Assembly (NCBI GenBank): GCA_013115135.1
Contig: JABANP010000007.1
Coordinates: forward strand, 124,001-188,000
Direction: 5' to 3'
DNA length: 64,000 bases
Source: Perkinsus olseni
Taxonomy: Eukaryota; Perkinsozoa; Perkinsida; Perkinsidae
A program made the translations under genes and the position numbers. The notes under the pieces were generated by a model. The model did not search any database. It was not told the origin of the DNA and worked only from the letters and a program-made list of their open reading frames with translations. Every line of letters starts with the position of its first letter. The first letter of the stretch is position 1. This document shows positions 53,301 through 64,000 of this stretch, piece after piece.

Positions 53301-54905
53301 TCAGATCTTAGCGGTGAGCTCCGGGACGATCTTATAGAGGTCGCCAACCAAGCCATAGTCCGCCACCTGACATCAGAAACACTGATGCGCCGTCGGCCAG
53401 CGAAGAACTCACTTGAAAAATCGGAGCCTCTGGCGTCCTTATTGATAGCCACTATGCACTTGGAGTCCTTGATCCCTGCCGTGTGCTGGATTGCACCAGA
53501 AATGCCGATGGCTATGTAACTGAGCATTGGCACAGTTACGAGAAAACCGGCTAGTGAAGCACTCCAGTAGTACAGCTGAGGTGCGACCACTTTCCCTGTC
53601 TGGCCGATCTGCAAGTCGTTGGAGCAGTAGCCAGCATCCACTGCAGCGCGTGTAGCACCCACTGAGGAAGGACGGCCGTCCCTACCAAGCCAGTGCTAGT
53701 GACCTCCATCGTACATGCAGCTCCGAGTTTATCCGCCAGAGGGTCCAGCACACTGTCGAAGGTCTCCTTGTTCTTCAGTGCACGGCCACCTGACAGGGAT
53801 GCAGGTGACGCCCACTGGGCCCCTGGGAGTGGATATATTACCAGCCACGACGATCGGCGCAGTCTGGAGCATGGGCTTCTCTGTGGACTTGTCGGCCTCG
53901 CTGATGAATTCCTGAGCGGAAACCCCAGTCTCCACAGGCGCGCCTTGAGTTGCCACAATCAGACATTACAATGCTAGAGCTCTTCGTGTCGATCTCCTCC
54001 TTAACGATCTCCGCAGCAGCTCCGTCTTGAGGGACCTCCGAAGGCTCAAAAGCTGTAGGGCGGAAGACCAGCACCTGAGCAGGACATAGCCTCGCCGCAC
54101 TAAACCACGGCGACAGCACAACCCCGGAAAACTACCTTAACAGGGTCTGACGACTTCACTGTAGCGATCACATTACCGGCATACATCGGCCTCTTAAAGG
54201 TGTCGTTTGAGACAACCTTGACGACCTAGTAGGCGGTTCCACAGAATACACCCAAGAAACTCAAGCTTACATCAGTGATGGGCTGCGCGTCTAGCATAGC
54301 CGCTGCGCGCGGTATAGAGTCCCTGATAACGCTGCTGTTACCTAGGGTCAACAAAAGAACTCTCGAGACATCAAGCAAGAAGAGACAAAGTACCGGCGAC
54401 GATATAGGAAGCTCCCATCTCCTTTGAAAGCTTCACGACAGCATTTGCAAAAGTATCAGCCGCCGGATGCTCCAGGGCGGCGTCACCAGGGTTACAGTGG
54501 TACACCTGAAGCATGCATGGTCAAAGGTCCCTTGCAAAAACACTGCCTACCTTCTTGACGCCAGGCAGTCGAGCTGCTTCTTCAGCGGCCTCTCTCGGAC
54601 CTATAAGGAGCCCATGCGGCAAAGCGATATCTCCTGACTGCCCTACCTCCAGCCAGCATAACAGAAAAATCTTTATCGAGTTGGCTAGCTGCTGCAGCGG
54701 CACAGAGGGAGGACTGTAAACAGCAGCCCCGAATATCGTGAGTAGCGATAGAGATCATCGGGCTCACCTTTTCTAACTTTCCTCCTCTCTGCTCAGCAAC
54801 GAGTAGGGTAGAAAACAGTCTCCTGACAGTCGGTGAACCACACACACCGCGAGCTATCGTGCTCGCTCCCACTGCACTAGATGCTCTAGCAGCTGATGAC
54901 AACAT
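53301..54905 (-). CDS. electron transfer flavoprotein alpha subunit
   Basis: ETFA passes electrons from acyl-CoA and other dehydrogenases to ETF-ubiquinone oxidoreductase in mitochondria. The N-terminus ([20 protein letters not shown]... to [12 protein letters not shown]) is a plausible mitochondrial presequence running into the first strand. Further blocks are [47 protein letters not shown], the FAD-binding [14 protein letters not shown] and [40 protein letters not shown], and the C-terminal [21 protein letters not shown]. Introns are short and canonical. Two places break frame: INKD is followed by an extra base (53434) before PEAPIFQ, and somewhere in 53966-53985 a one-base change is needed to enter [11 protein letters not shown]. 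All FAD-binding residues seem intact otherwise. Confidence 0.9.
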
Positions 54906-55101
54906 ACTTCACGCGTACAAACTTGATAAAAAATATCCTGCCCAAAAATACTACCAATACCACTCCTTTCCCAACAAACACTACTCACAACGATCTCGAC
55001 AACAGCCGAATAATCACCATGATCAGACTCACTCAGGCAGCGCATCCAACCGGGCAACGTGGGTATCCTCGAAGCATGGGGGTTAACGATGAGCTCCTGT
55101 C

Positions 55102-56941
55102 CTACGTCCTCGACTCTTGGGGCTGATTCATCTCGGTCTGTTCGCCATCAACAAAGCCTCTGTTCCCTCGATCAGACTTAGTACGGCCCAGCACGCTCCG
55201 TACAGATCGCTCCAACGCTGCCACGTCAGCTTTAGCTTTCTCAATAACCTGTCATACGCTGCGGCCTTCCTTGCTGAAGCACTTCACTACCTCCTCGCTT
55301 GCTCGGCCGAGACCGAAGGACATATCCCGGCAGACAGTAACCTGGCCATAACTCAGCAATAAGCGACGGCCTCTAGGAATAGCTAACCCACCTTAGAACC
55401 GTCTATCCGTATAGCAGTCCCCGTCGGGTCGAGTACAGACACCCCTCCAATAGAATGCTTGGCAATGAACTTCCCATACCGCTCCTTGTCAGCCACTCCC
55501 GAGACGTTCCTTTGGAACTCGGCTTCCAAAGCCTTTCGCTGAGAGCGAAGCATAGTCATACACCAAGACCCCGATACACACCTGAGCTCGCTCAGCAACT
55601 TCGGCTGCCTTCAACTTCGCCTCGTACCGCATCTTCCCCTTCAATGCTTCATCTGACGGCCATTCAAAACCATACACCAATAGCAAGGCCGCTGGGGTGG
55701 TTCACCTCGCATCTGTCGAAGCTCCACAGCCCTTCGCTGATCCCTCGCCTTGGTCTCCTCCAACTGGCGGCTCCGAAATACCTCATATCTGTCAAATACC
55801 AGCAGCAACCCAAGATACTATCAGACTGGGGCTTACGGATTGAGACCCTGCTCAAGAAGTTCCTTCTTCTCCGCTTCGAATTTGGCCAGCCCCTCTAACT
55901 CTTCAGCATTTCTTCGGCTATTACCCCGCTTAACACGCTCCTCACTCAATAACAAGGAGTCCCTCAGGCGCAGGACCCGAGCTTCAGCCTGATCCTTCAT
56001 CTGACGCATCGCCAAAGGCAACGAGGGGCGACGTACCGCTAGCAAGTACCCGTCGCCTCATTTCATCATCCTCGGCTTTCCTCGCCCTAAGTATCTGCTG
56101 TGTAGCAAAGAGCCTTCTCCTAGCGGCCAACTGAGCTTCCCTCGCTCGCGCGGCCAAATTACGCTGGACGAGGCGGATGCGGGAAACAGCAGGTCCTAGA
56201 GCATTACCTCCCGATCCTCCTCAAGCGTCCGTTGAGCATCAGCATCATCTAGCCTAGCCCGCTCTCGCTGGACTTCTCGACGGGCTCTCCTCACCTCCTC
56301 CTGAAATACGGCAGATCGCCACCGTGCAAACTGGGAGGGTAACTCAATCAAGTCCAATACTTGCAGTAGCTTCGTCGCTGTCGCATCGTCCTCCTCTTTG
56401 CTAACCCTTAGCCGCTGCAGCGACCCCAACGCTGAAGCCTCGAGCCGATGGGCCTCCAACAACACCAAATCTCGAATCCCCTCCTAAGAACGCGAATACC
56501 CCCTCCAGCCATGCCATCCGCAACAAGTGTCACTACCCGCTCAGTCAGGAGCCTCCACGCAGCTTGGACGCGGTCTTGCTGCTCCTTCACTTCCCGAGGC
56601 TTCGTATCCGCACTTCTACGCAGCCGACCGAGCCTGGACTCTTCTATCTAAAAAATCGCCCTCGGCAACCACGAGCCAACGACGCGTCCGACCTACTTGA
56701 AGAATCTTCTGCGCTTCCTCTGCCTTCACAGACTTCTCTCTGGCAACGTAACGAATACTTTCCAGTTCCCGTAGGGCAACGCGATCCTTCTTCCTGCTGC
56801 CTGGAGAGAGTGAAAAGCGTGACGGCCTATTAGAGCGCCGAAGTATCGGAATGCGCGGGACTGTTCAGACCGGCCCGAGGGACAATAGCTCAGCCGTAGT
56901 AGCTCAACCGCGCTAACCGAGTCCTTACTTCGGTTCATCAT
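55102..56941 (-). CDS. long coiled-coil protein, unrecognised
   Basis: Nearly every exon is Glu/Arg/Ala/Leu-rich helix. Blocks run RKKDRVALRELESIRYVARE, KSVKAEEAQKILQ, VKEQQDRVQAAWRLLTER, LVLLEAHRLEASALGSLQRL, LPSQFARWRSAVFQEEVRRA, RNLAARAREAQLAARRRLFA, MKDQAEARVLRLRDSLLLSE, YEVFRSRQLEETKARDQRRA and a short C-terminal non-helical part (IGGVSVLDPTGTAIRIDG) before the final helix and TAG at 55102. Introns are short and canonical, and the joins are phase-consistent. The start at an ATG-ATG pair (56941) is provisional. The protein has the look of a flagellar or cytoskeletal filament component (compare coiled-coil axoneme proteins), but no family signature is visible. Confidence 0.6.
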
Positions 56942-57260
56942 TCCTCCGCTCGCTCTGCCACAGTTCGACCGCGACAAGTCGTGGTTGCCTAGCCCCGTGC
57001 CATGACTCGAGCCGGGATCCAGTGAGCCATCAGCCTTCCCGCCGCATTGCATGAATTTCCACTGCACAGAGTGGACTCTTTACCGGGAGAAGTTCGCAAC
57101 CAGGAACCGAAGCGGTGAACAATGACCGGCCCCCCACGGACTCAAGAGCCATCCCAACACGCACGGCCAAGACAGGCGAAGAAACGAACATCACTGTAAC
57201 AGGTTCAATGGACAGTGGTAAGAACAATGAGTTTACGTAACGAGTTATTCTCGAGAACAA
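56942..57260. other. intergenic, same-strand spacer
   Basis: About 320 bp between the PDCD2/TSR4 stop and the coiled-co protein start. No supported gene. Confidence 0.35.
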
Positions 57261-59215
57261 CTACGACCCCTTCTTGGCCCCCTTCTCGAGTGTCTCCGAA
57301 GGACTATTATCACCCTCAGCGGACGGCTCCAGTAGGACGAATTCCTCATACACTGACGCTGTGGGGTTGAAGGAGAGACCTCCGGAACCTCGGCAGTCCT
57401 CAGAACAGGTGTACCTTAGACACGACCACATGGCGTCATCCCAGACGCGTCGATTCTGAGCTCACATCGCTGCTATGCCCCACTCCATCTCGCTTTCATG
57501 GCCCTCGAACCAGCCCGACAAGTAGAACAGGGACGGTAAGAGTTGGAACTCAAAGGCACGTGGAGCACCGCAAGCCCTGAGAGCACAGCGTCACCAGATC
57601 ACCCACCCAAAGGCCCCTTCTCACCGGCACGGTGGAGCTTGGCGCGCGATAACCTTCTTGCTCTCCTCTGCAAACTTGCCCGCCCATAATGGTGAGCCGT
57701 TATAGTCGTAGCGCAACACCTGGAGACAGAGAAGACCGTCAACACAACGCGGTCGCGATGCCTCTGACCTGTCCTGCAAACCTGTTTATCCGCTCCTGAA
57801 ATTTGAGGAAGCTGGTATTCCTCTCGTCCTCCTCGATACCAGCAAAATCGTCATCGGCAATGACCGCACCATGACTCTCCTTAACCGTGGCGAGCAAGGA
57901 GGGGTCCTGGATTACCCAAGTCAAGATACGCCTTATACCTGCGTAGGGAGATTATATCACAAGCATGAGGACACTCAGGATTCCCGTACAGCTCTTCTTC
58001 TTTCGACAGGCTTGGTTCCCACTTCGCGGGCTCCGGAACGACATATAGCTGAGCACGAAAGGAAGGAGGTATTTAAGAGACCAATTCTGAAGCTCGGAAA
58101 ATCGCTTTTTACGCGCGGGAATCAACTCCATAATCGATTCTCAACTGGGGGAATGCTTCCTAGCGAGTTTCACCGCAGAATAGAGACCTTACCTGATATC
58201 CCGGGGTCAGTGTGATAGACGTCTCCTCCTTAGGCTGGACGCGCACACCAGGCACATTGCATAGCCGCACGTCTGTTGAGGCCGATGATGACGAACTATC
58301 TGAAACCACATGACAAAAATTCAATCCCAACGAAGTCAGACTGATGGGCGGTCAATTCAGATTCTGGAAATCTAAGCAAGCCGCAGCCCTGATAAACCCT
58401 TATAACCTTTCTCGCCCTTCTTCGTTGGGTCGTCTTTCGCCCCGAAAAGAGAACCTTCGGAGAGCTCTACACCATCCAAGGCATTTGGCCAGATCGCTAA
58501 GATCGAACGCATCAGCAGCACCGCCCTCTGCCGAGGCTGCCGGCTGAGTGGAGCTCATAAAGTTGAATTTCTCCGCCGTCACGGCGCGGCCGACGCTCGA
58601 ACCTGAGCGAGTCGCAGGTACCCCATGGAAACAGGAGCGGTGTCGCTTAGGATTACTGCTGGTATCGATGACAGGTCTCATGGTGCGGAAGCAGCGCCAG
58701 CCGCCGTTCTGGCGAGAACAAGTCATGGAAGGGCATACGAAGACGTGTAGGAACCCTGAGACAGGAGCACATATACGAGCCTCGAATCTCTTCAGTGCAG
58801 CGAATCGAGCTCTACCGAAAGGCCTGGACCCTTGAGTTGGCAACCAGCCTCCTTCTAGGTATCCTGTTGACACCTCTAGGCAGCATCTATGCGTGGTACG
58901 CGGACCGCGTTAGGTGCCCTGATGGACTTCTTCCCTCTCGGTTCCACCGAATTGCCTAAAACCGTCCGTTCCCTTTCTTACTGTAGGTCTCTGGATCGTA
59001 GTCCGAGAAAAGTTGTAGCACAAAAACCATCTCCTTGCCGCACATCCTACACCTCGGATAGTGGTCGCTCAGCCACGTGTCTTGGACGACGTAAGGCGGC
59101 CCACCGGCTCGGGATACCTACCAACAAGGCATTACTCACCGTCATCCACGCCCGGCTTATGAGGCCACAGGGGAGCGGAGGAAAGAGTGCCCTTCCACGA
59201 TGAAGGAGCACTACA
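57261..59215 (-). CDS. PDCD2/TSR4 family (uS5 chaperone-like)
   Basis: PDCD2/Tsr4 proteins bind the nascent ribosomal protein uS5 and help its delivery to 40S assembly. N-terminal blocks: AGGPPYVV, CRMCGKEMVFVLQLFSDYDP, then ARICAPVSGFLHVFVCPSMT with NGGWRCFRTMRP, matching the family's CxxC...QVYAP...LFVFVCP...W..LR layout. The start of the C-terminal domain is DDDFAGIEEDERNTSFLKFQ, followed by ERINR and VQVLRYDYNGSPLWAGKFA, then CRACGAPRAFEFQLLPSLF, YLSG, WGIAAMYTCSEDC and SVYEEFVLL, again in the family order. Exons are short; the N-terminal exon and start codon (near 59215) are unresolved. The sequence ends in a Lys-rich tail at TAG 57261. It lies head to head with an unrecognised plus-strand gene. 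Confidence 0.83.
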
Positions 59216-61252
59216 GCGAGATCAGGTTTTTGTTGATTAAGAAATCCGAGAGTCTAGGCACTCCTGCAACCGGAACGGAAAGGCAATCCGGTTAGGGCGC
59301 TCAGACGAAAGCTACGAAGGCCCACTGATTGGTGATGCGGCACGAGAATCTCGTGACGAGATTTGAAGATGCTTACAGTCATATCCTTCGCAAGCTCATC
59401 AGGCAGCTCTGTCTCGGCGAAGACGCCGAGGAATACCCCAGACATCACCTAGTAACGTGGAGGGCTAGGCTGAAAGTTTATGCGCACAGAGGAGTTGAGG
59501 AATTCCAAGAGCATACAAGATGTGCAAGATTATGGACTAATCAGACACATTGGAGCTTCTGAACTTGAGGATCTGAAGAGATCTCTTGGGGTTGGGTCTT
59601 TTGAACAACCCATCTGTAGTACCATTGTTCACTCTCCATGTCCCGCCGAGTGTCTGACCACTTGATCAAATTCAATGCTCGTAATGGAAACAGGAGTACA
59701 CTACCCAATTTCCGAGGTTCGGTATGCCTCTCCATGTGCACCTGCTTAGAAGCTCGGGCTTTCTGTTCAGCCATGAAACAGAAGGGCGAGGACTCCGCGA
59801 CTGCGAGACATCGCTGGAGTCTGTCCAGTGTGGACCTTGATAACGCACTAGACGAGATATTCGACAATCATAAAGAGGAAAAACGACGTGCACCCAAGGT
59901 TGAAGCTGGCAAATCACGGAGAAGATCAGAAAGAGCTGAGAGGCGCCGGCGTTCAAACGCTTCAGGTGGGCTCGTTACTAACTCGTCTTGAGTGGTAACT
60001 GTACGAGTACTAACCGTCCTGACTAACTATCTCCTCCTCGTCCTGTGTATCAAAAGAGGAAGGATTTGGAGATTTTCTGGGGCTCTTGAAGTCGCGTTCC
60101 AGAGCACGCCGTCACATGAGAGCCGTATCAAGTTAACCCGTCTAGGTTCATCTGGGCCTAGTCAAGTACTTGACGATCCGGACAGCGGGCCTAGGTTGCA
60201 TAAAGGCATCGTAGAAACAGAGGATATCACTTCTGTTGACGTGACGCCGCCCAGCTCGCACTCGGCAAGTCCTGCCCCCGCTCTTTCAACTCATTGATTG
60301 TCAAGTGGGGCCCCGAAACGCAGGGTGGGTTTAGATACCTCTGAGGGGGGTCGACACGGGGCTAGGTGCTGATCGAAGGAAGAGCGAAAGTGAGAAGTTG
60401 GTGCTCGCCACACTGCAAGAGGCCACTCGGTTTCCACGCTTTCTCGGGCACGGTTGCCTAGGTTCTGGGCCCAGCCATGAACGCCAGAAGGCTAAGAGAC
60501 GAAGTATCGAGCGGCCGGAGGGTGATCGTGAACTCCCCACTTGGAGATCAGGAAAAACCAGCGGATCTTCGGAGCTCAGAGGGCAGCGTGGCCGGCAAGC
60601 AACGTATGGAAGATACGTCTCGAAGAACATAGCGAAGCGTTGTTCCTCACTGAGGAATCCTCAGGGCCCCATACTATCGCGGTTGCAGAGTATATCACGA
60701 GTTTAACACGAAGGGATGGGAGAGAGGATTTCCGTAGGTGAGAAGGGACTCATGGGAGGTTGTGCGTTTTCGAGTTTGATGCTGTCTGAAATGCACACGG
60801 CTCCCCTGGAATCACTCTCGAGCCCGGACGTTGCAGCGTTTCATCACACTTTTATTACACGCAGTACACGAATAGCGCAAATTTTCCTCGGAAGAATGAA
60901 CATGTCCTTCAGCAGCGCATCTGGGGCAACAGCGTTGGAAAAGGCACAATCCGAAGCTGAGCGATACAGTAAAGAGGCGGGAAGCTACAAGTGAGAAGCG
61001 GACGCTATGATACCTCCTCATCAACTCTTCAGACCGCCACTAACGGTAGAGTCGCAGCAGCTAGAACAACTACCCTCAGAAAGGTATATCGCCGGGGAGC
61101 ACTGGTTAGGGCACAGCTTGGGGACGGAATGCAGGTCTATATCGCCGTCTAAGAAGGCGGAAGGATGGCGCGGCGCCTCCTTATACCCAGAAAAGGCTGA
61201 AAGAAGGGAGGGGAACGACAGCGTTACCATCACTAGTTCGTCGGGAAAGTAG
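59201..61252 (+). CDS. unrecognised multi-exon gene
   Basis: A chain of plausible exons: MKEHYSEIR (59201), VTRFEDAYSHILRKLIRQL (59350-59400), SIQDVQDYGLIRHIGASELE (59510-59570), DLDNALDEIFDNHKEEKRRA (59835-59895) with a basic helix RRRSERAERRRRS, a Ser-rich linker, then LVLATLQEATRFPRFLGHG (60400), SSGPHTIAVAEYITSLTRR (60655-60715), LEKAQSEAERYSKEAGSYK (60940-60990) and a C-terminal ERYIAGEHWLGHSLGTECRS before TAG at 61250. The joins between 59600 and 60400 are guesses. Composition (charged helices, Ser-rich loops) gives no function. It may be two genes. Confidence 0.4.
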
Positions 61253-61863
61253 GACAAAAGAAGGCGGTTTAGGCTGGCCGGTGAAAGAAAATATCATCAA
61301 GTTTTTAGCCTCAGCTCAGGCCGTCGGCTAGCTGATCTCAGCTCGTACGTTCAGTTCAGATATCTATTTCTCGCCTGATAGCGACTTTGTGAGGCATGGA
61401 TGGTTCTATGACAGACCATCTGTAAGTGGGGTTGCCGCTGTGGGTCCCATAGTGTGGGACCGATGCTCCTGGCTACTTCCTCAATCGTAGCCACGCATTG
61501 GGGCTCCCTATGTATTGACATATGCAGTGGCGTTCACAGATACTTCAGTATGGTTGCGCTGTTACTAATCGTAGCGCGTGTGTAGGTTCGAAAGCAAAGA
61601 AAATCTCGTAGCGGGTCTCCACATGGCGGTGATTCGCACCTCCGCCGCGGATGTTCCCGGCATAGATCGAAAGCACAGTAAGCTTCGTTACCAGACGTCT
61701 CGTCTGACGACAATCGGAATCCCAACAAGCCTCTTATTAGGTCGCACTCACTAGCGAGCCAGACCGAAGATCCACAGTATTTGAGCGAGCTGGGTGAGAT
61801 CTTGATAAAACCCGAGCCGTCGGCGACGGTTCGGGCAGCCTATGCACGTGTCCCTATGCAGTG
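61253..61863. other. about 600 bp without a supported gene
   Basis: Short random frames only. It separates two plus-strand genes. Confidence 0.35.
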
Positions 61864-62219
61864 ATGGCCTCGACTGAGTACTGCGAGCTCCAGACGACAC
61901 TTGCCGCGATGATACACGAGTGCCAAGAGAAGGACCGAATAATAGAATCCCTCCGTACTGAGGCACAAGTGAGACCTAGTTCGCCTCACACGACTATTAA
62001 AGTATTCGCGGTCTCTAACAATGACACGATGTGGCTACGACGCTTGCTGGGTAGGAGGTGAGGGCAGCTAACGACGCGGTGAGGAAAAAATTGTTGGAGA
62101 CAAATGAAGATATCGTTGAGGTTTGTGATGCGCTAGAGAGATCGAAGAAAAGGAGCGGAGAGGTCACCGAGCAGCTCGCGTCAAGACTCCTCCAACTGCG
62201 CATGAACTCCACGAGCTAA
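61864..62219 (+). CDS. short coiled-coil protein, unrecognised
   Basis: Two exons around one intron (GTGAGACCTAG...GGGTAG) give a protein of about 90 aa: MASTEYCELQTTLAAMIHEC, QEKDRIIESLRTEAQ, EVRAANDAVRKKLLETNEDI, VEVCDALERSKKRSGEVTEQ, LASRLLQLRMNSTS. Heptad spacing of L/I/V and high charge indicate a dimeric coiled coil throughout. An upstream exon cannot be excluded, because an acceptor-like CAG lies just before the ATG. No family is recognised. Confidence 0.5.
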
Positions 62220-62328
62220 TATTCGGACATGGTACTTCGATGTTTCGCTTCATTTACTCGATGGCACTGCGCTCAGAGACTATTATTCATGTAGACGCGC
62301 ATCTGTAGTTACGTTCATTCTCCCGTCA

Positions 62329-63708
62329 ATGGCGCATCGTCCGTCCACACGTTTATCACTTGAAGATTCGTCGGTGAACCGAAAGGAGCCCTGCTGGGTG
62401 GACCGTTTCGGGGATGAGGTTGCTTCGCTAATAGTCGAGGCGTCCAAGCGGAACGATCCGAAGGCTACCTCATGCTCTCTAGCATCAATACCGCTGGAGG
62501 TCATTCGAAATAGCATCTTTCCCTATCTACGACATGACAGGCCAATTAGGGACTGCATTTTTGTTTGCGGCGGGGTTTCAGTGGATTACGGTCCTTGCAA
62601 GAGCTCGGTTTTTGCGTATGATGATTTCTCTGGGAGATGGCGTGTGTATCCACGTATGAACCGCTCGAGAGCTGGTGCCGCGGCGAAGGCTGTAGATGAT
62701 TATCTTTACGTCATCGGTGGTGACGGTCGCGGTGCGACCATGGGGTCCGTCGAAGTCTATGACCCGTGGATCAACGACTGGGAGATGCTCGAGGCGGTCA
62801 TGAAGTTCCCTCGTCACAAGCACTGCCTTGGTCTTGTTGACAAAAGATACCTTTACGCTATTGGAGGGATTCTTGGGCAAATAATTTCCGAGGTGGAGGT
62901 CTTCGATACTCGCACTAGGCAGTGGATCCAGGAACCTGGGCGAGACGGGATACACCTCCCACGTGCACTTTATGCCGGCCGAGTGCTAGAAAAGGATGGC
63001 CTGCTGTACATCATCGGCGGTGTCACAAGGAACCATCCCGAACAGCACTCGGACCTCATCTACGTTTTAGATACTACGGTTATTCCCCATAGCTGGTCGG
63101 TACTCTCTGTGCGTTTAAGTGTGGGACGCTCAGCATGTGCTGTTGCGTGGCTCGACGAGTCTAAAAGCTCCATCGGTATCTTCGGCGGTTATGTGGTCAC
63201 CACCGGACGTCGTAGAAGTACCTCTACCTCGGAGGTAATACGATTGAGAGGTACACACACCGTCCCGATTGAGGAAGCTGCTATTCCGGGACGAGTGGTC
63301 CCAGTGCCTCCCACGATGGCCATACCTGAGATGCCATCAGCCAGAGCAGATTGCAACGCAGTAACCGTCGGCAACTGTGTTGTCGTAGTCGGTGGCGACA
63401 AGCCGGCGGAGAACGACGCTGATAGTGTTGGCATTGGCTTGGCACTTAGTGAGGCATCAGAAATCATGGCTCAACTTAGGCGATTTTCTGAGCTCTTCAG
63501 TACTCCCCCGAACGAGCAGCATTATTCCCATTCCGGGCGGCGCTGTCCTTTCGTTGGCCGTAATTCATCTATTATCCCAGCAAACGATAAAGCACTGCTT
63601 TTCGACTCGGGTAGATGGGATTGGGTAGATGATGACGCGAAGACGTACATGCTCTCTGGCCGTACTCGTGCCGCTGTCTGTCTTGGTTCTGCATTCCCGA
63701 CGAGTTGA
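62329..63708 (+). CDS. kelch-repeat protein
   Basis: An intronless 459-aa protein. After a 90-residue N-terminal part it shows kelch blades: CIFVCGGVSVDYG...FAYDDFSGRWRVYPRM; DYLYVIGGDGRG...VEVYDPWINDWEML; RYLYAIGGILGQI...VEVFDTRTRQWIQE; GLLYIIGGVTRNH...YVLDTTVIPHSW; SSIGIFGGY; NCVVVVGGD. The double glycine and downstream W/Y spacing define a beta-propeller of five to six blades. No BTB domain is visible; the N-terminus has a possible short F-box-like segment (LASIPLEVIRNSIFPYLR). Such proteins often act as substrate adaptors or scaffolds; the partner is unknown. The stop TGA is at 63706. Confidence 0.88.
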   Translation: MAHRPSTRLSLEDSSVNRKEPCWVDRFGDEVASLIVEASKRNDPKATSCSLASIPLEVIRNSIFPYLRHDRPIRDCIFVCGGVSVDYGPCKSSVFAYDDFSGRWRVYPRMNRSRAGAAAKAVDDYLYVIGGDGRGATMGSVEVYDPWINDWEMLEAVMKFPRHKHCLGLVDKRYLYAIGGILGQIISEVEVFDTRTRQWIQEPGRDGIHLPRALYAGRVLEKDGLLYIIGGVTRNHPEQHSDLIYVLDTTVIPHSWSVLSVRLSVGRSACAVAWLDESKSSIGIFGGYVVTTGRRRSTSTSEVIRLRGTHTVPIEEAAIPGRVVPVPPTMAIPEMPSARADCNAVTVGNCVVVVGGDKPAENDADSVGIGLALSEASEIMAQLRRFSELFSTPPNEQHYSHSGRRCPFVGRNSSIIPANDKALLFDSGRWDWVDDDAKTYMLSGRTRAAVCLGSAFPTS

Positions 63709-64000
63709 TATATAGTCTGGGGCATCGTAGTACTTCTACTTTTACTTCCATTCGTGAAGGAATATCGCCCACTATCGCCTAGCCTCGTCCATCAGCCTGG
63801 GCCGGCTGACCGTCTTTTGACGCGTTAAGGAAAAGTAGACGAACCGTGTAGACACCATAGTTGAGATGTTAAACGTCCATTGACATGGTGTTGCGCTATC
63901 GTATCAGTCTCAATCAGTTAACCTCAGTGGGGACATCAGGCAATTTGGATGATGCAAAATGGTGCGGTGTGCCACTGGCACTGCCAGGTTCTGCCAACGA
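63709..64000. other. right edge, nothing recognised
   Basis: The last 290 bp follow the kelch gene and show no supported feature. Confidence 0.35.

Noticed and set aside
1..64000. CRISPR arrays, bacterial operons, ribosome binding sites, rRNA genes
   Set aside because: None seen; the gene structure is eukaryotic throughout.

Overview
The window is nuclear DNA of a eukaryotic protist. Genes on both strands are cut by many short introns, mostly about 45-60 nt, with GT at the donor and usually TAG or CAG at the acceptor. Intergenic gaps are only a few hundred bases. I infer an alveolate, most likely a Perkinsus-type perkinsozoan. The reasons are the tandem malate dehydrogenase genes, AP2-like repeats, a large surface protein with alveolate-style LCWC modules, and flagellar-type genes (Fused/STK36 kinase, Tctex1). 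Nothing in the sequence names the species. Exon joins were made by eye, from splice signals and remembered family consensus motifs.

Layout. 1-774: no gene seen. 775-7946: an ADCK/ABC1 kinase-like gene (-) and cytosolic isoleucyl-tRNA synthetase (+) diverge from a 450-bp spacer. 8350-15612: a long many-exon gene for an unrecognised, mainly coiled-coil protein. 16450-22846: four intronless malate dehydrogenase genes in tandem (-); three are nearly identical and one has diverged. 23297-27092: an AP2-like repeat protein, a METTL21-type methyltransferase and a small membrane protein (all -), with a MITE-like element between the first two. 27690-29116: a small secreted protein (+) and a doubtful ORF (-). 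30158-41544 (+): Fused/STK36 kinase with an armadillo-like tail, MFAP1, and phospholipase B-like protein. 42268-56941 (-): a large type I membrane protein with repeated LCWC modules, a secreted JmjC/EF-hand protein, Tctex1 dynein light chain, ETF-alpha, and a coiled-coil protein. 57261-63708: PDCD2/TSR4 (-), an unrecognised gene (+), a short coiled-coil protein (+) and a kelch protein (+).

Most genes serve core functions: translation (IleRS), ribosome assembly (PDCD2/TSR4), splicing (MFAP1), carbon and electron metabolism (MDH, ETFA, ADCK) and cilia (STK36, Tctex1). There is no sign of an operon-like functional cluster or of a mobile resistance island.

The most striking observation is that several strongly conserved genes (IleRS, PLBD, STK36, ETFA, and probably the AP2-like gene) can be read through only by skipping a base at isolated points. 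Every site can be described as a +1 shift, usually after a codon ending in a pyrimidine and mostly outside long homopolymers. Other genes here (four MDH copies, ADCK, JmjC, kelch, MFAP1) need no shift. Assembly or sequencing error is the leading dull explanation. The one-directional pattern is what makes it worth testing. Second in interest is a 14-bp motif (TAGCGGAGCGAAGC) found four times exactly and in further partial copies.
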